A stretch of DNA of 64,000 bases from assembly GCA_015179045.1 (NCBI GenBank), contig WHUZ01000019.1, positions 62,001 to 126,000 on the forward strand, given 5' to 3'. Within the stretch, counting starts at the first letter, position 1, and the number at the start of each line of letters is the position of its first letter. Of the stretch, positions 32,870 to 44,098 are shown in pieces. The notes under the pieces are model-generated. The model saw only the letters and a list, made by a program, of their open reading frames with translations, made no database searches and was not told the DNA's origin. This DNA comes from Kalaharituber pfeilii. Lineage: Eukaryota; Ascomycota; Pezizomycetes; Pezizales; Pezizaceae. The position numbers were made by a program, and so were the translations under genes.

Positions 32870-34606
32870 GAGTGCTTCACCTAGAAACCGATCATCACCG
32901 GGAAACCGATCAAGTCCATTACCTTACATACAGAGCTGCTGTGAATGCAAATGACACTCAAGTGGCCTCAAATTAAAGCCAGAGCATGGGAAAACATAGT
33001 GAATGATTTTTTGTACTTTCTTTTCCCAGCTTGTCGCATCTGAGGGGTGACATATACTGGAATATATGCAACCCTATTCTAGCGTATACTTTTGAGTCAC
33101 CATATGTGAATGAGATTACCTGAGGCTTTTGCATCTCAATATATCCTCTACTGCTTATGCTAAGTAAGTATACCAAGTTTTGTGATCATTGGACTTATCA
33201 GTACAGAGTTACTACCATGTCAAAAAATACATTTTCGCTTACTTAGATTGATAGCAGTGTTGAGCTATTATTTGATGAGAAAGATGCACAGAGACTTTGT
33301 AAAGCTATATAATTGTAATACATGCATAGGGAAATGTTTTTTGGATAGATTGCAGCATTGACAAATAGTCGGAGCAGTTGAGCACTACAAGATATACATA
33401 TATGCAAAATCCTAACTTCTTCACATAATATATAGCAGTGTATGCCAATATTGGTCACTAGAGGTTCAGAAACATAGTCTGCTAGCTTCATGTACTATCA
33501 CCGGCACTGCTACCACTCGATGGGGTGCTAAAGGGCTGACTCAGAATGAGCACTACATATCGAATATATATGCATATGTATATTCCATGCATGCGCTATG
33601 TGACAGCAGTAAAATGTGCTGCTATCGTAAAGGTGATATGAACTACTAAGAAGAACTAGTTAGAATTGCTAGTCAAGTTTCTTTTTCACCTGGTAGAGGT
33701 TAATTCTCTGTGCGTACTATCTCTATTACTTATACTATTGAAGTATTCATTTCTATACTAATAAGGGTCTATACCATACGGAATTATACTGTATTAAGGA
33801 CAATATGAGACTTGACTAGTAAACTTATTTCCACTGCCATGTATCTCATAGGTATTAGTCCTATAAGTATTTATTCACTGCTTATAATACACATTCGATA
33901 CTTACTCACTGGTGCAGTTATAGTAGTCCTATAGGATCTAATGGAGCCCTAAGTATATCCTACATAAGCTTACAAGCAATAGTATGACAGTGCTAAGGCA
34001 TGTTTCTAAACCTCTAGCGACTCATATTGGGCATACACTGCTACGTACTATGTGAGGAAGTTAGGACTTTGCATATATGTATATCTTGTAGTGCTCGACT
34101 GCCCCGACTATTTGTCAATGCTGCAATCTATCCAAAAAACATTTCCCTATGCATGTATTACAATTATATAGCTTTACAAAGTCTCTGTGCATCTTTCTCA
34201 TCAAATAATAGCTCAACACTGCTATCAATCTAAGTAAGCGAAAATGTATTTTTTGACATGGTAGTAACTCTGTACTGATAAGTCCAATGATCACAAAACT
34301 TGGTATACTTACTTAGCATAAGCAGTAGAGGATATATTGAGATGCAAAAGCCTCAGGTAATCTCATTCACATATGGTGACTCAAAAGTATACGCTAGAAT
34401 AGGGTTGCATATATTCCAGTATATGTCACCCCTCAGATGTGACAATCTGGGAAAAGAAAGTGCAAAAAATAATTTACTATGTTCTCCCCTGCTCTGGCTT
34501 TAATTTGAGGCCACTTGAGTGTCATTTGCATTCACAGCAGCTCTGTATGTAAGGTAATGGACTTGATCGGTTTCCCGGTGATGATCGGTTTCTAGGTGAA
34601 GCACTC
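32870..34606. mobile_element. complete long-TIR DNA transposon, GAGTGCTTCACC family
   Basis: The 1.74-kb element is bounded by TA (32868-32869 and 34607-34608). The terminal inverted repeats are very long, about 600 bp: the left arm 32870-33490 and the right arm 34020-34606 are near mirror images, so the same peptide-like frames appear inverted. The centre has no recognisable transposase. Related sequence is at 1-178 and 41171-43557. Confidence 0.85.
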
Positions 34607-35380
34607 TATATATTTTCAGGTGCCCTTCCGATACTATTCATATGCAATATTTCTATGAGAATGAAGATATTTTGAACAACTCAATGATTACTTCAAGGAT
34701 TATATTGATACCATACATGTATGTCTCCATAGGGATAGGTTACCCAAATGAAGTGTTTAAAAATTTTTAATACATTAATTGCAGGTGCAGTGGGTAGATT
34801 TCATTATCTGCAATTTTACCGCGAAAAGATATGCCAAGACTTATGTGAAAATGTGCAGAGATATAATTCATTCATAACTACTGTTTTTTTTTCAAGTAGA
34901 GATGCAGGAACTGAAGAATGATGCTTGCTTTAAGTCTTCTAAAAGGCGCATAGAAAAGTAGGCATTGTGCGTGGGGATATAAAGGTTTTCATTCGTTCAG
35001 TTTTGGTGGGAAAGTGCGTCGAATTGTGGTGTGCGTCGAGATGTGGTGAAACACAGTAATGCGGAGGAGAACAGGAAAAGAAAAGTAAAAGCCAGTGCGC
35101 TCCTCGCCCCTTTTAGATGAAAACCCTACCGACCCACCGGCGTCATCAATTCCCGCAACGGATCCCCCTCCCGCTCGCCCCCTTCCAGCGAGCGGGCCAG
35201 TGCCTCCCTTCCCCCCGGCCATCTCTCCTTCCACACTTGGCATCTGTCCCATATGTGCGTTGTGGTCTCCATCTCTTCCCCGCACCATCTGCACTCTGGT
35301 CCCTCTGCCTTGCCTATCTCGTGTTTCCACGCCCGTAGGCCTTTGCCCGCCAGTAGTCCCGCGATTGATAGATTGATTGG

Positions 35381-35760
35381 TGTCACCGGCCTACCCAGAG
35401 AGGCTGGGGATATCCACCTGAGTTGACCCGTAAGGCTGCTAGTGACCATTCGACCTGATCAACCGATAGCTACAGCAGGGCAATACAATTGACAGGTCGG
35501 GTTACGGAAGCATATCATAAGTAAAGCGAGTTGCGCCACTGAGTGGCAAGAGTACGCGTAGGCTTATGGACAGCCTCAGCTACCAATACGTTGATATTGA
35601 TTGTTAGGCATAGATAGCATTAAGCAATAGAAAATACAGTAGGCATGCGCAGGGAGCTGGCTATATAAAGGGGGCCTTCTGCCCTCGAGAAATGGTCAAG
35701 CTTCAAGCGTTGTCCTAAGTTACACCCTCATTTTGCTACATCATCGTAGACTCCCTAACA
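35381..35760 (+). mobile_element. solo LTR
   Basis: The 380-bp LTR starts TGTCACCGGCC and ends CTCCCTAACA. A perfect 5-bp target duplication ATTGG is at 35376-35380 and 35761-35765. It has a TATA box CTATATAAAG at 35661. Family members are at 14240, 15196, 15836, 24036, 31433 and 52566. No primer-binding site, gag or pol is seen. Confidence 0.88.
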
Positions 35761-35765
35761 ATTGG

Positions 35766-36110
35766 ATGCAATATGCGACGCCGCCATATAAAGGTTGGAT
35801 TTTCCCCATGGAGTAATTTACACTATTGAATTCAAGATCGGCATTTTTAGGACTATACCTTTCTATTCAATACCAGGGCGGATGGTAACTATATTGAGAC
35901 TTGTATAAAAATCCTTCCGTATAGGATACCACCCAAAAATATGTGACAACAGATATACAACAACCACCTCAACAGGACGAGCGCTTGGAAGTTGCTTCGC
36001 AACCACAACGTTCCCCTAGTGAAACCTATGCTACTCTTGAGGATTCAATTGAACGGTAATAAGGGATGATTTGATGGAAAGTAATTATTAGTTATTAGTT
36101 ATCTAATCAA
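35766..36110. other. no gene seen
   Basis: AT-rich flank with short frames only. Confidence 0.35.
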
Positions 36111-36112
36111 AT

Positions 36113-36799
36113 TTGAATTGCTCTGACCTTTCGCAATACATCATTGACTGTATCAATGAACTTTCGCCCACAGCGACCCCAACACAGAAAACACCCCCAG
36201 TCGCGACCAAGACGAGGAAGCGAAAAGGCAAAACGGCGTCAGCGCACCCGTACGCCTTCAAGCGAAGACTTGATGATGCGGAGGCAGGGAAGATAGCCAT
36301 CGCACCACCGGTCGAGACATTATCAAGACAAGCCGACGCCACTTATGTCGGCACCACCACAACAAATCCATCAACCCCCACCCCCACCCCCACCCCCACC
36401 CCCACCCCCACCCCCACCCCCACACCCGCATCAACCCCTGCGCCAACTACCACTCCAGCGCCCACGCCAAAGACCAAACCCCCTCACACCCGCAAAGCCA
36501 AATCCCCACCTCCGACCACTCACAATGCCAACACTACAAAGACCGGCATTGTAGTACACGGGATAGCCCTGAGAAAAGACCTCGGGAATGTCCGACGATG
36601 GATGGAGGCAGCCAACCAGGACCTAGGAAGTATCACGGGGATCCGGTGGCTAAGGAAAAAGCAGACTCTACTTGAGGAGGGAAAGAAGACAAGCTCGGTG
36701 GTGGTGTACCTGGATGAGGCGTCGGGGAGTGACAGGGTGAGACTGGGAGGAAGATGGCTCCGAGCAGAGCAGTACGACTGGGAAAGAGGCAGGAAGTGA
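36113..36799 (+). CDS. LINE ORF1-like protein with Thr-Pro repeat
   Basis: This 228-codon frame has about 17 N-terminal residues that come from flanking DNA, because the element starts at 36168. Then come a basic stretch (KTRKRKGKTASAHPYAFKRR), a Thr-Pro repeat (from the hexamer tract 36374-36425) and a basic Pro-rich linker. The C-terminal RRM-like part includes GIALRKDLGNVRRWMEAANQ, GIRWLRKK, TSSVVVYLDE and LRAEQYDWERGRK. Such proteins bind LINE RNA in the particle. No CCHC zinc knuckles follow, which is shorter than usual for fungal LINE ORF1. Confidence 0.75.
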   Translation: MNCSDLSQYIIDCINELSPTATPTQKTPPVATKTRKRKGKTASAHPYAFKRRLDDAEAGKIAIAPPVETLSRQADATYVGTTTTNPSTPTPTPTPTPTPTPTPTPASTPAPTTTPAPTPKTKPPHTRKAKSPPPTTHNANTTKTGIVVHGIALRKDLGNVRRWMEAANQDLGSITGIRWLRKKQTLLEEGKKTSSVVVYLDEASGSDRVRLGGRWLRAEQYDWERGRK

Positions 36800-36960
36800 A
36801 GGACCCATTCCGTACTGAGCTCCACCCGCATCATTTACAAGCACCGCGGGCACTACATGTATTTAGCCATTAATTCTTTTTCTTCTTTTAATAAAAACCT
36901 CGCCATAGCCCATAGGGCGGCATGCGAGTACTGATATAAAAAAAAAAAAAAAAAAAAAAA
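36168..36960 (+). mobile_element. ORF1-only (half-a-LINE) element
   Basis: It comprises ORF1, about 100 nt of UTR, tail hairpin CTCGCC..GCCCATAGGGC..GCGAG, TACTGATAT and poly(A). The target duplication AATGAACTTTCGC is at 36155-36167 and 36961-36973. There is no ORF2. It shares its ORF1 end and UTR with 4475-4710. Confidence 0.88.
36374..36425. repeat. hexanucleotide (CCCCCA)n microsatellite in ORF1
   Basis: About eight units of CCCCCA encode a Thr-Pro run in frame, so length changes by unit keep the reading frame. Confidence 0.9.
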
Positions 36961-37067
36961 AATGAACTTTCGCACAAACCCAACGCTGAAACTATGGAGA
37001 ACAAATTACTAAATACGAACATTGGAGATCGTATGATATTACATGGACATGTTTGCAGAATTTCAAA

Positions 37068-37990
37068 TTACATCTTACTTGGCATTCTCACGGCCCCGTC
37101 CAACCTCACCACCTCTCCATTTAACATGGTATTCTCCACACATGCCACTACCAAATGCGCAAATTCCTCCGCCTTGCCTGGCCGCTTCGGCCACTCCGTC
37201 GTCCGGATCAAACTCTCCCGTACCTTACCATCCATCTTGGCCGTCATCGCAGTCTCGAACAAGCTTGGAGCGATAGTCACCACTCTGACTCCGTATCTTG
37301 CAAGATCCCGCGCCATTGGAAGTGTGACGGAGCGGATTGCGCCCTTGGACGCACTGTACGCGACCTGGCCAGGCTGCCCATCGAACGCGGCAGAGGAGGA
37401 AACCATGATTATGACCCCGCGCTCGTTGTCGGGGCCGATGGGGTCGACGGTAGTGAGATGCAGGAGCGACTGCCGAATGAGGTCAATGGTGCCGAAGAGG
37501 TTCACGTTGATTACCCACCTGGCGCGAGAGAGGTCCATGGGGGCGCCGTCCTTGTTGATTATCTTTTCGGGGTAGCTGACACCGGCGGAGCAGATGACGC
37601 CTGCGAGAGGGGCTTCGGTGACTTTTTTGATCCACTCGATAGTGCCGGAGATGGCAGCAGAGATTTGGGAGGAGTCGGTGACGTCGCAAGGGAAGAACCG
37701 GGCTTTGGAGGTGTCGATAATGGAGGAGAGGGACTCGTGTGCAGAAGTGGGGAGATCAAGGATGGAGATGTAAGCGCCTTTGGCGGCGAGGCCGATTGCC
37801 GTAGCGCGGCCGAGGCCGGAGGCGCTGGAAGGTTGAAGTTGGTAGTTAATTTGAATAAATGTTTGATGGTTTTTACCTGATGCATGAACTTGGGCGAGAA
37901 GGACACAAATGAAGCGACGGAAGTGAGGTTAGAATTAGATTCGCAAACTTACCCGCCTGAAATTATGAAAGTCCTTCCTTCTATTTTCAT
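37068..37990 (-). CDS. short-chain dehydrogenase/reductase, 17-beta-HSD10 (3-hydroxyacyl-CoA dehydrogenase type 2)-like
   Basis: Exons are 37990-37953 and 37824-37068 on the minus strand, giving 264 residues. The 128-nt intron (GTAAGT...CCAG, phase 2) splits the cofactor motif: the join reads TFIISGGASGLGRATAIGLA, a classical NAD(P)-binding Gly-rich turn. Asp in ILDLP at the end of beta-2 suggests preference for NAD. Further motifs are PCDVTD, CSAGVS (in place of NNAG), a catalytic Ser in MVSSSAAFDG and YSASK with the catalytic Tyr and Lys. SSSAAFDGQPGQVAYSASKG is close to the pattern of the HSD10 group, which oxidises short branched acyl-CoA substrates or hydroxysteroids in mitochondria. No targeting peptide is obvious. 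The gene is complete and close (about 100 bp) to an ORF1-only LINE. Confidence 0.88.
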
Positions 37991-39583
37991 GTTAGGGGTA
38001 CCAGGTATTGATGCGTTGTCAATAGAAGCGAATTCTAATGCGTGTGAAATTGCAAGTAAAGTTGTAATAAAGGAAGGTTGAATCTAGTGCGGTGACCTGA
38101 AATTTGGAGGTTCCGAGGTTACCAGGATGCCAAGTGTTGTGGAGCCGAGGTAGCGCGACAGGCAGGGTGTCGCGATGATCTGATAACGGGAACCTGCAGA
38201 ATGCCTTCCATCAGCAAGCATAGTATAGGCCAGGGCTAGGACTATTATCCGAGGAAGGAAAAGGCACAACAGTAAGCATAATTAATCAGATTTGAGAGCA
38301 AGTCAGGGACTGCTTCATTGGTCCGTTTGAGCGATATAGATGATGTTTGGTGCGGGGGCTGCATGGTCATGATAGCAGTCATGGTTAGTTTAAAGTAGAT
38401 GCAAGTGTGAGCCGATATTGAGATGCATCCAGACCTACTTTCTACAATAGGAATGACCAATGCTTGGCGATGTTCGGCAACGAGAGAGGTGTTGATCCTG
38501 GGGGCATGTAACAACTGCGCACAGATGCATATTGTGATTTACCAGCCCTTTCAAAATCTTGAGCTCGCTCATGGTACGCAGTTGTGTTCGCTTTAAGGTT
38601 GTGGCATTTGGCATTTTTTCACGTGTATCCATTGCCGAAATACGTAGGATTTTACTCTGATACTATACAAAACCACGACTAAACAAAATGTAATACATAA
38701 ATCACGTGAATAGCCGATATGGTGTATTACAATTGATCGTACCTTACGCCCACTATCTCATTTACATACGATAATTAGTTATACCAATCAGACTTGGCAG
38801 AAGTATCCGCTGCACCTGCAGCGGCACGAACCCCCACCACTGGGAATTTGTGCGGAGAAGGGGAATTCTTCTAGCAATTCTGTGAGGATCTGTTTACCTG
38901 CTCGAACTGCAACTCTATCCACAAGCAGATATCCAAGAGCACTACCCCCTAACACTTGCAATTACTGTAAACGGAGGCGAGAAAATTGTTAAATACCTTG
39001 CAGTTGGGCATGGTCACCACATACCACTGTCTCAAGATCTCCGTAGACTCCGCAGCACCCAGTTAACCAGAACATCTGGTAGTACAGAACTTCCACCTAG
39101 TGTGTTCATTGAGTGGTCGAAAAGTAAATTAAAGACCCTACAATGAAAATGTAACCTGGTATTCCTTTAGGTACAATTCCCATCCTATCCTATTACCCAA
39201 ACTCGTACCTTGAGTGCGAAAGGCTAGTCATTTCAACTAGCTACACAATAGTCCACAGTACCTTCTCCCTAAGGATTCAACGCCACTCCCATAGTACGTG
39301 AACTTAGCAACTGGTGAACTACCACCGCAAGGATTCTAGCTTTGAACGACTTCCTCCCAGCTTTGTCTGCAGGCGTAGATTCCATATGTGCATCACCCCG
39401 AATGTCACAGCCGTTAACGGTACCGCTATAACAACAAACCCCCAGATATAGTTGCTACAGTAACCAGGAGACTGAGCTTCTTGGAGGGCTGGGCGGCTGT
39501 GTTTGAGGACAATCCTTCCTGATCACTATTGACATCCTGCAGATCGAAGAAGTTCATACCGAAAAAGCCCTGAAATATGGAAT
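37991..39583. other. no gene recognised
   Basis: The left end is the dehydrogenase promoter. Short frames follow with no known domains or RNA genes. Confidence 0.35.
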
Positions 39584-39633
39584 TTTTTTTCCTTTATATC
39601 ATTACTCGCTTGTCGCCCTGTGGGCTATGGCGA
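39584..39633 (-). mobile_element. tail-only mini-retroposon, family C
   Basis: On the minus strand it is TCGCCATAGCCCACAGGGCG, ACAAGCGAGTAATGATATAAAGG and oligo-A. The perfect target duplication GAAATATGGAAT is at 39572-39583 and 39634-39645. The whole insert is about 50 bp. Confidence 0.88.
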
Positions 39634-39645
39634 GAAATATGGAAT

Positions 39646-40186
39646 AGTTTTGAACGTGTCAGTGCTGAGGTATGATAAATCAACGGTGATATCACAGAGT
39701 GTGAAAAGTATTGTCACTATTGTGTAAAGTGCAAAGAGACGAATATACAGTTTAACTTACGCAAACAAATGACGGTGGCAGGATACCGTGCTGATGCTGG
39801 GCTCAGACACCGTATGTCACGAGGGTCGTATGGTGATATAGGCAATGCTGGGTTACATACACATGGTGAGGGTAAGTCCAGGGGCATGGGAGATGCTTAC
39901 AAACGGTGATGCTGCACATACTGGTATAAGAAGGGTATTCTTTCTACCTTCTTCACCATCATCTTTATTCATCTTCACCTTTCATCCTTCCTATTCACTG
40001 TTTCTTAATCTGTTCATACTCAATTTCAACCTTTCTACAGTTATGTCTTTATAATATTGGTTTTTGCACTTGCTATACAATCAAACAACTCTCGTTCATG
40101 CTCAGTAATCTTCTCCATTCAACTACCTGATACTGCTTTTACTTTCTCCTTTCCCTAGCGACCTTCTAGCAGAGGACCTGTGCGTA
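39646..40186. other. no gene seen
   Basis: There are short frames only and no repeats I can name. Confidence 0.35.
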
Positions 40187-40275
40187 CTAACCAGTTCAGA
40201 AGTATTCGGACGCCTGACTAATGTAGCCCATACTATGGATTAGTCAGGCGTCCAAATACTTTTGAAACTGGCTAG
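40187..40275. mobile_element. palindromic Tc1-type MITE
   Basis: The 89-bp element is bounded by TA. Its arms (CAGTTCAGAAGTATTCGGAC, GCCTGACTAAT and the reverse ATTAGTCAGGCGTCC...GTATTTT...GCTAG) pair almost completely around a 16-nt loop. A second copy lies at 61376-61468. Confidence 0.82.
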
Positions 40276-40289
40276 TAGAGTAGTGGAAT

Positions 40290-40525
40290 TAGGTGCAACG
40301 CACCCCACGTTCATACTGTACACACAATGGGTACTTAATCAGTCTTCATTGCGTCCTCCTCTACCATCTTTACCTTTCTTTACCTTTCTTTACCTTTCCT
40401 TCCTTTGTCCCACTTGGATGCATCCCATCTGTACTGTACTTCCTTCTTCAGATGGGTAGAATCCTCGCAATAGCCCTCAGGGCGGTACGCGAGCACTGAC
40501 AAAAAAAAAAAAAAAGCGCAGAATC
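40290..40525. mobile_element. LINE ORF1 C-terminal scrap with a family C tail insertion
   Basis: The minus strand of 40320-40460 encodes a worn ORF1 end (YRWDASKWDKGRKGK) with a CTTTA-type microsatellite (about 40366-40400). At 40464-40519 a tail-only insert (CTCGCAATAGCCCTCAGGGC..GCGAGCACTGAC, poly(A)) has the short target duplication AGAATC. Confidence 0.6.
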
Positions 40526-40529
40526 TCTA

Positions 40530-41168
40530 GTATTCAACTACTGTAGCCTACATGCTCGTTCTAGCAACCAATAATCGGACTAGTTGCCTTTCCCTCGAGC
40601 TCTCTCCTCTCTTGCTTCAATTGTCATTGAGTCCCAGTGATCTTCACGCCCAATTCAATATCCACCTCCAATCACCTCTAGACTCTCACTAGAGCATTAT
40701 AATCACTATGGTGTAAAGTGTCGGATGTCACCGCTAAACCCGAGGGGTCAATTTCGCGAGTGTCATCCTTTTGTATGAGCACACCTGAAAGGGTGTAGTA
40801 ACTTACACCCAACTTACACCCAGCCAGGTGTGCGCACGGAATCAGCAACGTGACACCCGGTTGTAGCATTCTTTTGGAAAGTTAAGACACTGCAGCGGAA
40901 TATCATGTTGAAGAATCAAATGAACTCACCAGAAGCATGCCAAGTTCCCTTTACTGAATACATTATATGGCTTAACAGAGCTATCGATAACACAAATGCA
41001 TGTGGGTAATACATGTGAGCGCAAATTTAAGCTACAAAAGTCAAATCTATTGATACTGAAAAAAAATTAAGGGGTTTGTGCTTTCTGCATGTGTATACAG
41101 TTGAAACTGTGCCATACTTAGTCCCCCAGGTGGTTTCAAATCATGACTGCATGGACAGGTATTTCTAG
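40530..41168. other. no gene seen
   Basis: Short frames only; nothing recognisable. Confidence 0.35.
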
Positions 41169-42639
41169 TAGAGTGCTTCACCTAGAAACCGATCATTACC
41201 GGGAAACCGATCAAATCCATTAACCCTCAAGTAGGCTCAATTTAAAGCTAGAGCTTGAGAAAACATAGTAAATTCCACACTTTCTTTTTCCAGTTTATAG
41301 CACATGAGGGGTGATATATTCTAGCATATACTTGTGAGTCACCATATGTGAATGGGATTACCAGAGGCCTTTGCATCTAAATGTGCTTATGCTAAACAAA
41401 TATACTACGTTTTGCAACTATCAAGCTAATATGCAGAGAGTTACTATCATGTCAAATAATCTATGTTTGCTTACTCGGATTAATAGCAGTATTCAGCTAT
41501 TATTTAAGAAAAGATGCACAGAGACTCTGTGATGAGTCTGTAGAGGTTCAGAAACATGTCTTGTACTGTATTAATATTCCATATAAGCTTATGTATAAGA
41601 TGTAACTTCCTCATTACATCGTATATGACTACTATAACGGCACCAGTGAATAAGTATATAGTATGTATTTTAAGTAGCTAATAATATAGAGATTACAGTT
41701 AAGACTTATACCTATGAGATATATGGCAGTGGAAATAAGTTTACTAATTAAGTCTCAGTTTGTCCTTGATATAATTCTCTATGATGTAGACTCTCTTACG
41801 AAATCAATATATCAATACTATCTGTAAGAATTAATTTCTACCAGGCAAAAAAAAAAACTTAACTAGTAATGCTTGCTAGTTTTTACTGGCAGATCATGTC
41901 GCCTATCACGATGGCGATGCATTTACTGCTGTCATATGTTGCATGCACATTACATGCATGCTGCATGTGCTGTATAAGGGGTGTTACGGGCTCACCGCAA
42001 CCGCCAGCGGGCGGTCGGTGGATGCAGGCGATATGCGACAGCAAAGGCGTCGCAGTCGCATAAATGAGTGCTATATGAGCTACGCACAGGACTAGCGAGT
42101 ATCGTTAGTCAAGTGTCTTTGTGGCCCGGCGGACTGTAACTCTCTGCTTTTACCACGTCCCTTACAAGGGGTGCTCATTCGCAGTGGCCCTTTACACCTC
42201 AGCCAGCAGTTGCAGTGCCCGTAATGGTATCACTGAGCTATCAGGACATAATTTCTGAACTTCTATGGACTTATAATACCATACACTATTATGTACCATG
42301 TGAGGAAGTTGGGCTATTATGCATATGTATACCCTGCAGTACTCAACTGCCCCAACTATTTATCTGTGCAGCAATCCATTCACAAAACATTTCTCTATGT
42401 ATGTGTTTCTATTACATAGTTTTACAGAGTCTCTGTGTATCTTTCTCCGAAATAATAGCTGAATACTAGACTACTACTGTATTAATCTGAGTAAGTAAAA
42501 ATGGACTATTTGACGTGATAGTAACTTCCTGCATATTAGCCTGATAGTTGCAGAACTTGGTATATTTGTTTAGCATAAGCAATGGAGTATAGTCCAATGA
42601 ATCCAACAGGCCAGGCCAATCGGGCCGGTCCAGGCCAAT

Positions 42640-42795
42640 CACGCCGGTCCAGGCCATTCAGGCTGGCCCAGGCCATTCAGGCTGGCCCAGGCCATTCAGG
42701 CTGGCCCAGGCCATTCAGGCTGGTCCAGGCCATTCAGGCTGGCCCAGACCATTCAGGCTGGCCCAGGCCATTCAGGCCGGTCCAGGCCAACCAGG
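42640..42795. repeat. 19-bp tandem repeat
   Basis: About eight units of GGCCCAGGCCATTCAGGCT with minor variation lie just inside the left end of the GGCC-rich element. Confidence 0.88.
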
Positions 42796-43198
42796 CCATT
42801 TACGTAAATTTAACCGATTTTGGAATTTAACCCAGGTGAATTAGATTTTAATAGTCCCGGATATTTCCACTATCAGTAATTGACAGTTGTGCATTAGGTA
42901 TCATCATCGAAGAATTGAGTCCAGTCTGTTGTATTATCTCGAAGGTCCATCATTTCTAAAATATTTCTTAGTATATATACTTGAATACAAAGTGTGATAC
43001 ATACTTGACAAAAGTCGTAGACTGCTGCTGTTTAAAATTCTAGACATACGGGAGATTCTACTCATTTAAATACTCAAACAATCTGGTAACTGCTGGCCTC
43101 GATTCACCTGGATAGCTGTGGAGTGATTCGTTTAATTGGCCTAAACCGGTCTGAATGGTCTGGACTGGTCTGGTTGGTCTGATTCATGTGGATCAGGC

Positions 43199-43360
43199 AA
43201 AGAGGGGGAGGAGGACCCACTGAGGAAGTTGGTAGAGATGCTTGGGGAGTGAGGAGACCCGTTACGTTAATTCTAGTGTCACCTTTTTATTTCCATTTAT
43301 TTCACTATATTTATGTATCTAAGACATCGCCATAGCCCGTAGGGCGGCCAGCGATTAATG

Positions 43361-43400
<40 letters not shown>
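43199..43400 (+). mobile_element. 5-prime-truncated LINE fragment
   Basis: It encodes the last ORF2 residues KEGEEDPLRKLVEMLGE, then UTR, hairpin ATCGCC..GCCCGTAGGGC..GCGAT and a long poly(A). The target duplication GTGGATCAGGC is at 43188-43198 and 43401-43411. Confidence 0.88.
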
Positions 43401-43402
<2 letters not shown>

Positions 43403-43750
43403 GGATCAGGCCGGTCCAGGCCGGTCCAGGCTGGTCCAGGCGGTTTCAGTCCAATGCAGATCACGGCCTGTTGGATTCATTGGAGTATACATTGAGATGC
43501 AAAGGCCTCTGGTAATTCCATTCACACATGATGATTCAAAAGTATATTCTAGAATATGACTTTACCGTGGCTGCAGGTGAGCAAATGCAGACAGTGGACC
43601 AAGCGAAAAAATGGGTTCTTTGATCAGTCTCCATTGCGTCCTCCCCAGCCCTACCCACCTGCTTTCCTTTACCTTTCCGTCCCCTATACAACTCATACGT
43701 ATTCCATCGGTACTTGTTACCTCCGATGCGTAGAGTCTCTGGTATTTGAC

Positions 43751-43828
43751 CATGTAACTAAATATACCCCTCGCCATAGCCTAAAATGGCGGCACGCGAG
43801 TAGTGAAATAAAAATAAAAGAAAAAAAA
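43751..43828 (+). mobile_element. short LINE-tail retroposon
   Basis: The hairpin CTCGCCATAGCCTAAAATGG..GCGAG with about 18 extra upstream bases ends in an A-rich tail. The perfect 13-bp target duplication TCTGGTATTTGAC is at 43738-43750 and 43829-43841. Confidence 0.85.
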
Positions 43829-44098
43829 TCTGGTATTTGACTGGTCCTACCTATCCCCTCCAGGTAAACAACAACTGAACTAGTCGCCTTTCCCTCCCTC
43901 CTTTCTTGCTTTAACAGCCATCGGGCCCTAGCGATTTTAGTGCCCAGTTCATTGTCTACCTCCAACCACTTCTGAACATTCCTCAGTCTCTTGGTCACTG
44001 CTATCCCACGCACTACTATTGCAGAACTGGCAGGTGATAGTACTGGCTTTTTTGATAAAGGGGGCTTGCTCTTTGTAGTTGATTCATAGTGAGCGGCA

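Larger units (their letters stand above)
32735..35056. mobile_element. TA-flanked DNA transposon, CTGTGTTTCACCACATCTCG termini
   Basis: Its ends are inverted repeats of about 48 bp (CTGTGTTTCACCACATC..., and the reverse at 35010-35056) bounded by TA at 32733-32734 and 35057-35058. The ACAG/CTGT ends and TA target suggest the Tc1/mariner group. It holds a second TA element (32870-34606) and a LINE-tail insertion. About 34610-35000 resembles part of the related element at 50497-51264 (TATGCCAAG...). No transposase is recognisable. Confidence 0.82.
32661..35365 (-). mobile_element. LINE split by a DNA transposon in its 3-prime UTR
   Basis: The tail hairpin and poly(A) are at 32661-32732. The ORF2 C-terminus resumes at 35060-35365 in the same orientation (IAGLLAGKGLRAWKHEIGKA, ECRWCGEEMETT, WDRCQVW, DPLRELMTPVGR). 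The target duplication TGATAGAT is at 32653-32660 and 35366-35373. The element 32735-35056 entered at a TA in the UTR. Confidence 0.8.
42592..43484. mobile_element. GGCC-rich inverted-repeat element
   Basis: The ends CCAATGAATCCAACAGGCC and GGCCTGTTGGATTCATTGG are inverted. GTATA flanks both sides (42587-42591 and 43485-43489) as a probable target duplication. Subterminal tandem repeats follow the left end, with sparser GGTCCAGGCC repeats near the right end. It contains the LINE fragment 43199-43400. Confidence 0.7.
41171..43557. mobile_element. long-TIR DNA transposon (GAGTGCTTCACC family), right end lost, with nested insert
   Basis: The left end follows TA at 41169-41170. The left arm (41171-41560), centre and right arm (42286-42591 plus 43485-43557) align with 32870-34606. 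The right arm stops at about 43557, where LINE ORF1 relic sequence begins. The element 42592-43484 is inserted in the right arm. Confidence 0.75.

Noticed and set aside
32973..34503. Paired 67- and 82-codon frames on opposite strands
   Set aside because: They are the two inverted arms of one DNA transposon; no known domain, and other copies have decayed frames.
36345..36554. Proline-rich plus-strand frame
   Set aside because: Alternative-frame reading of the hexanucleotide tract within LINE ORF1.
37155..37880. 241-codon plus-strand frame
   Set aside because: Antisense of the dehydrogenase; the minus strand has spliced, recognisable SDR motifs.
42600..42800. CRISPR-like repeat array
   Set aside because: The 19-bp units are directly adjacent with no unique spacers, and the genome is fungal; it is a transposon subterminal tandem repeat.
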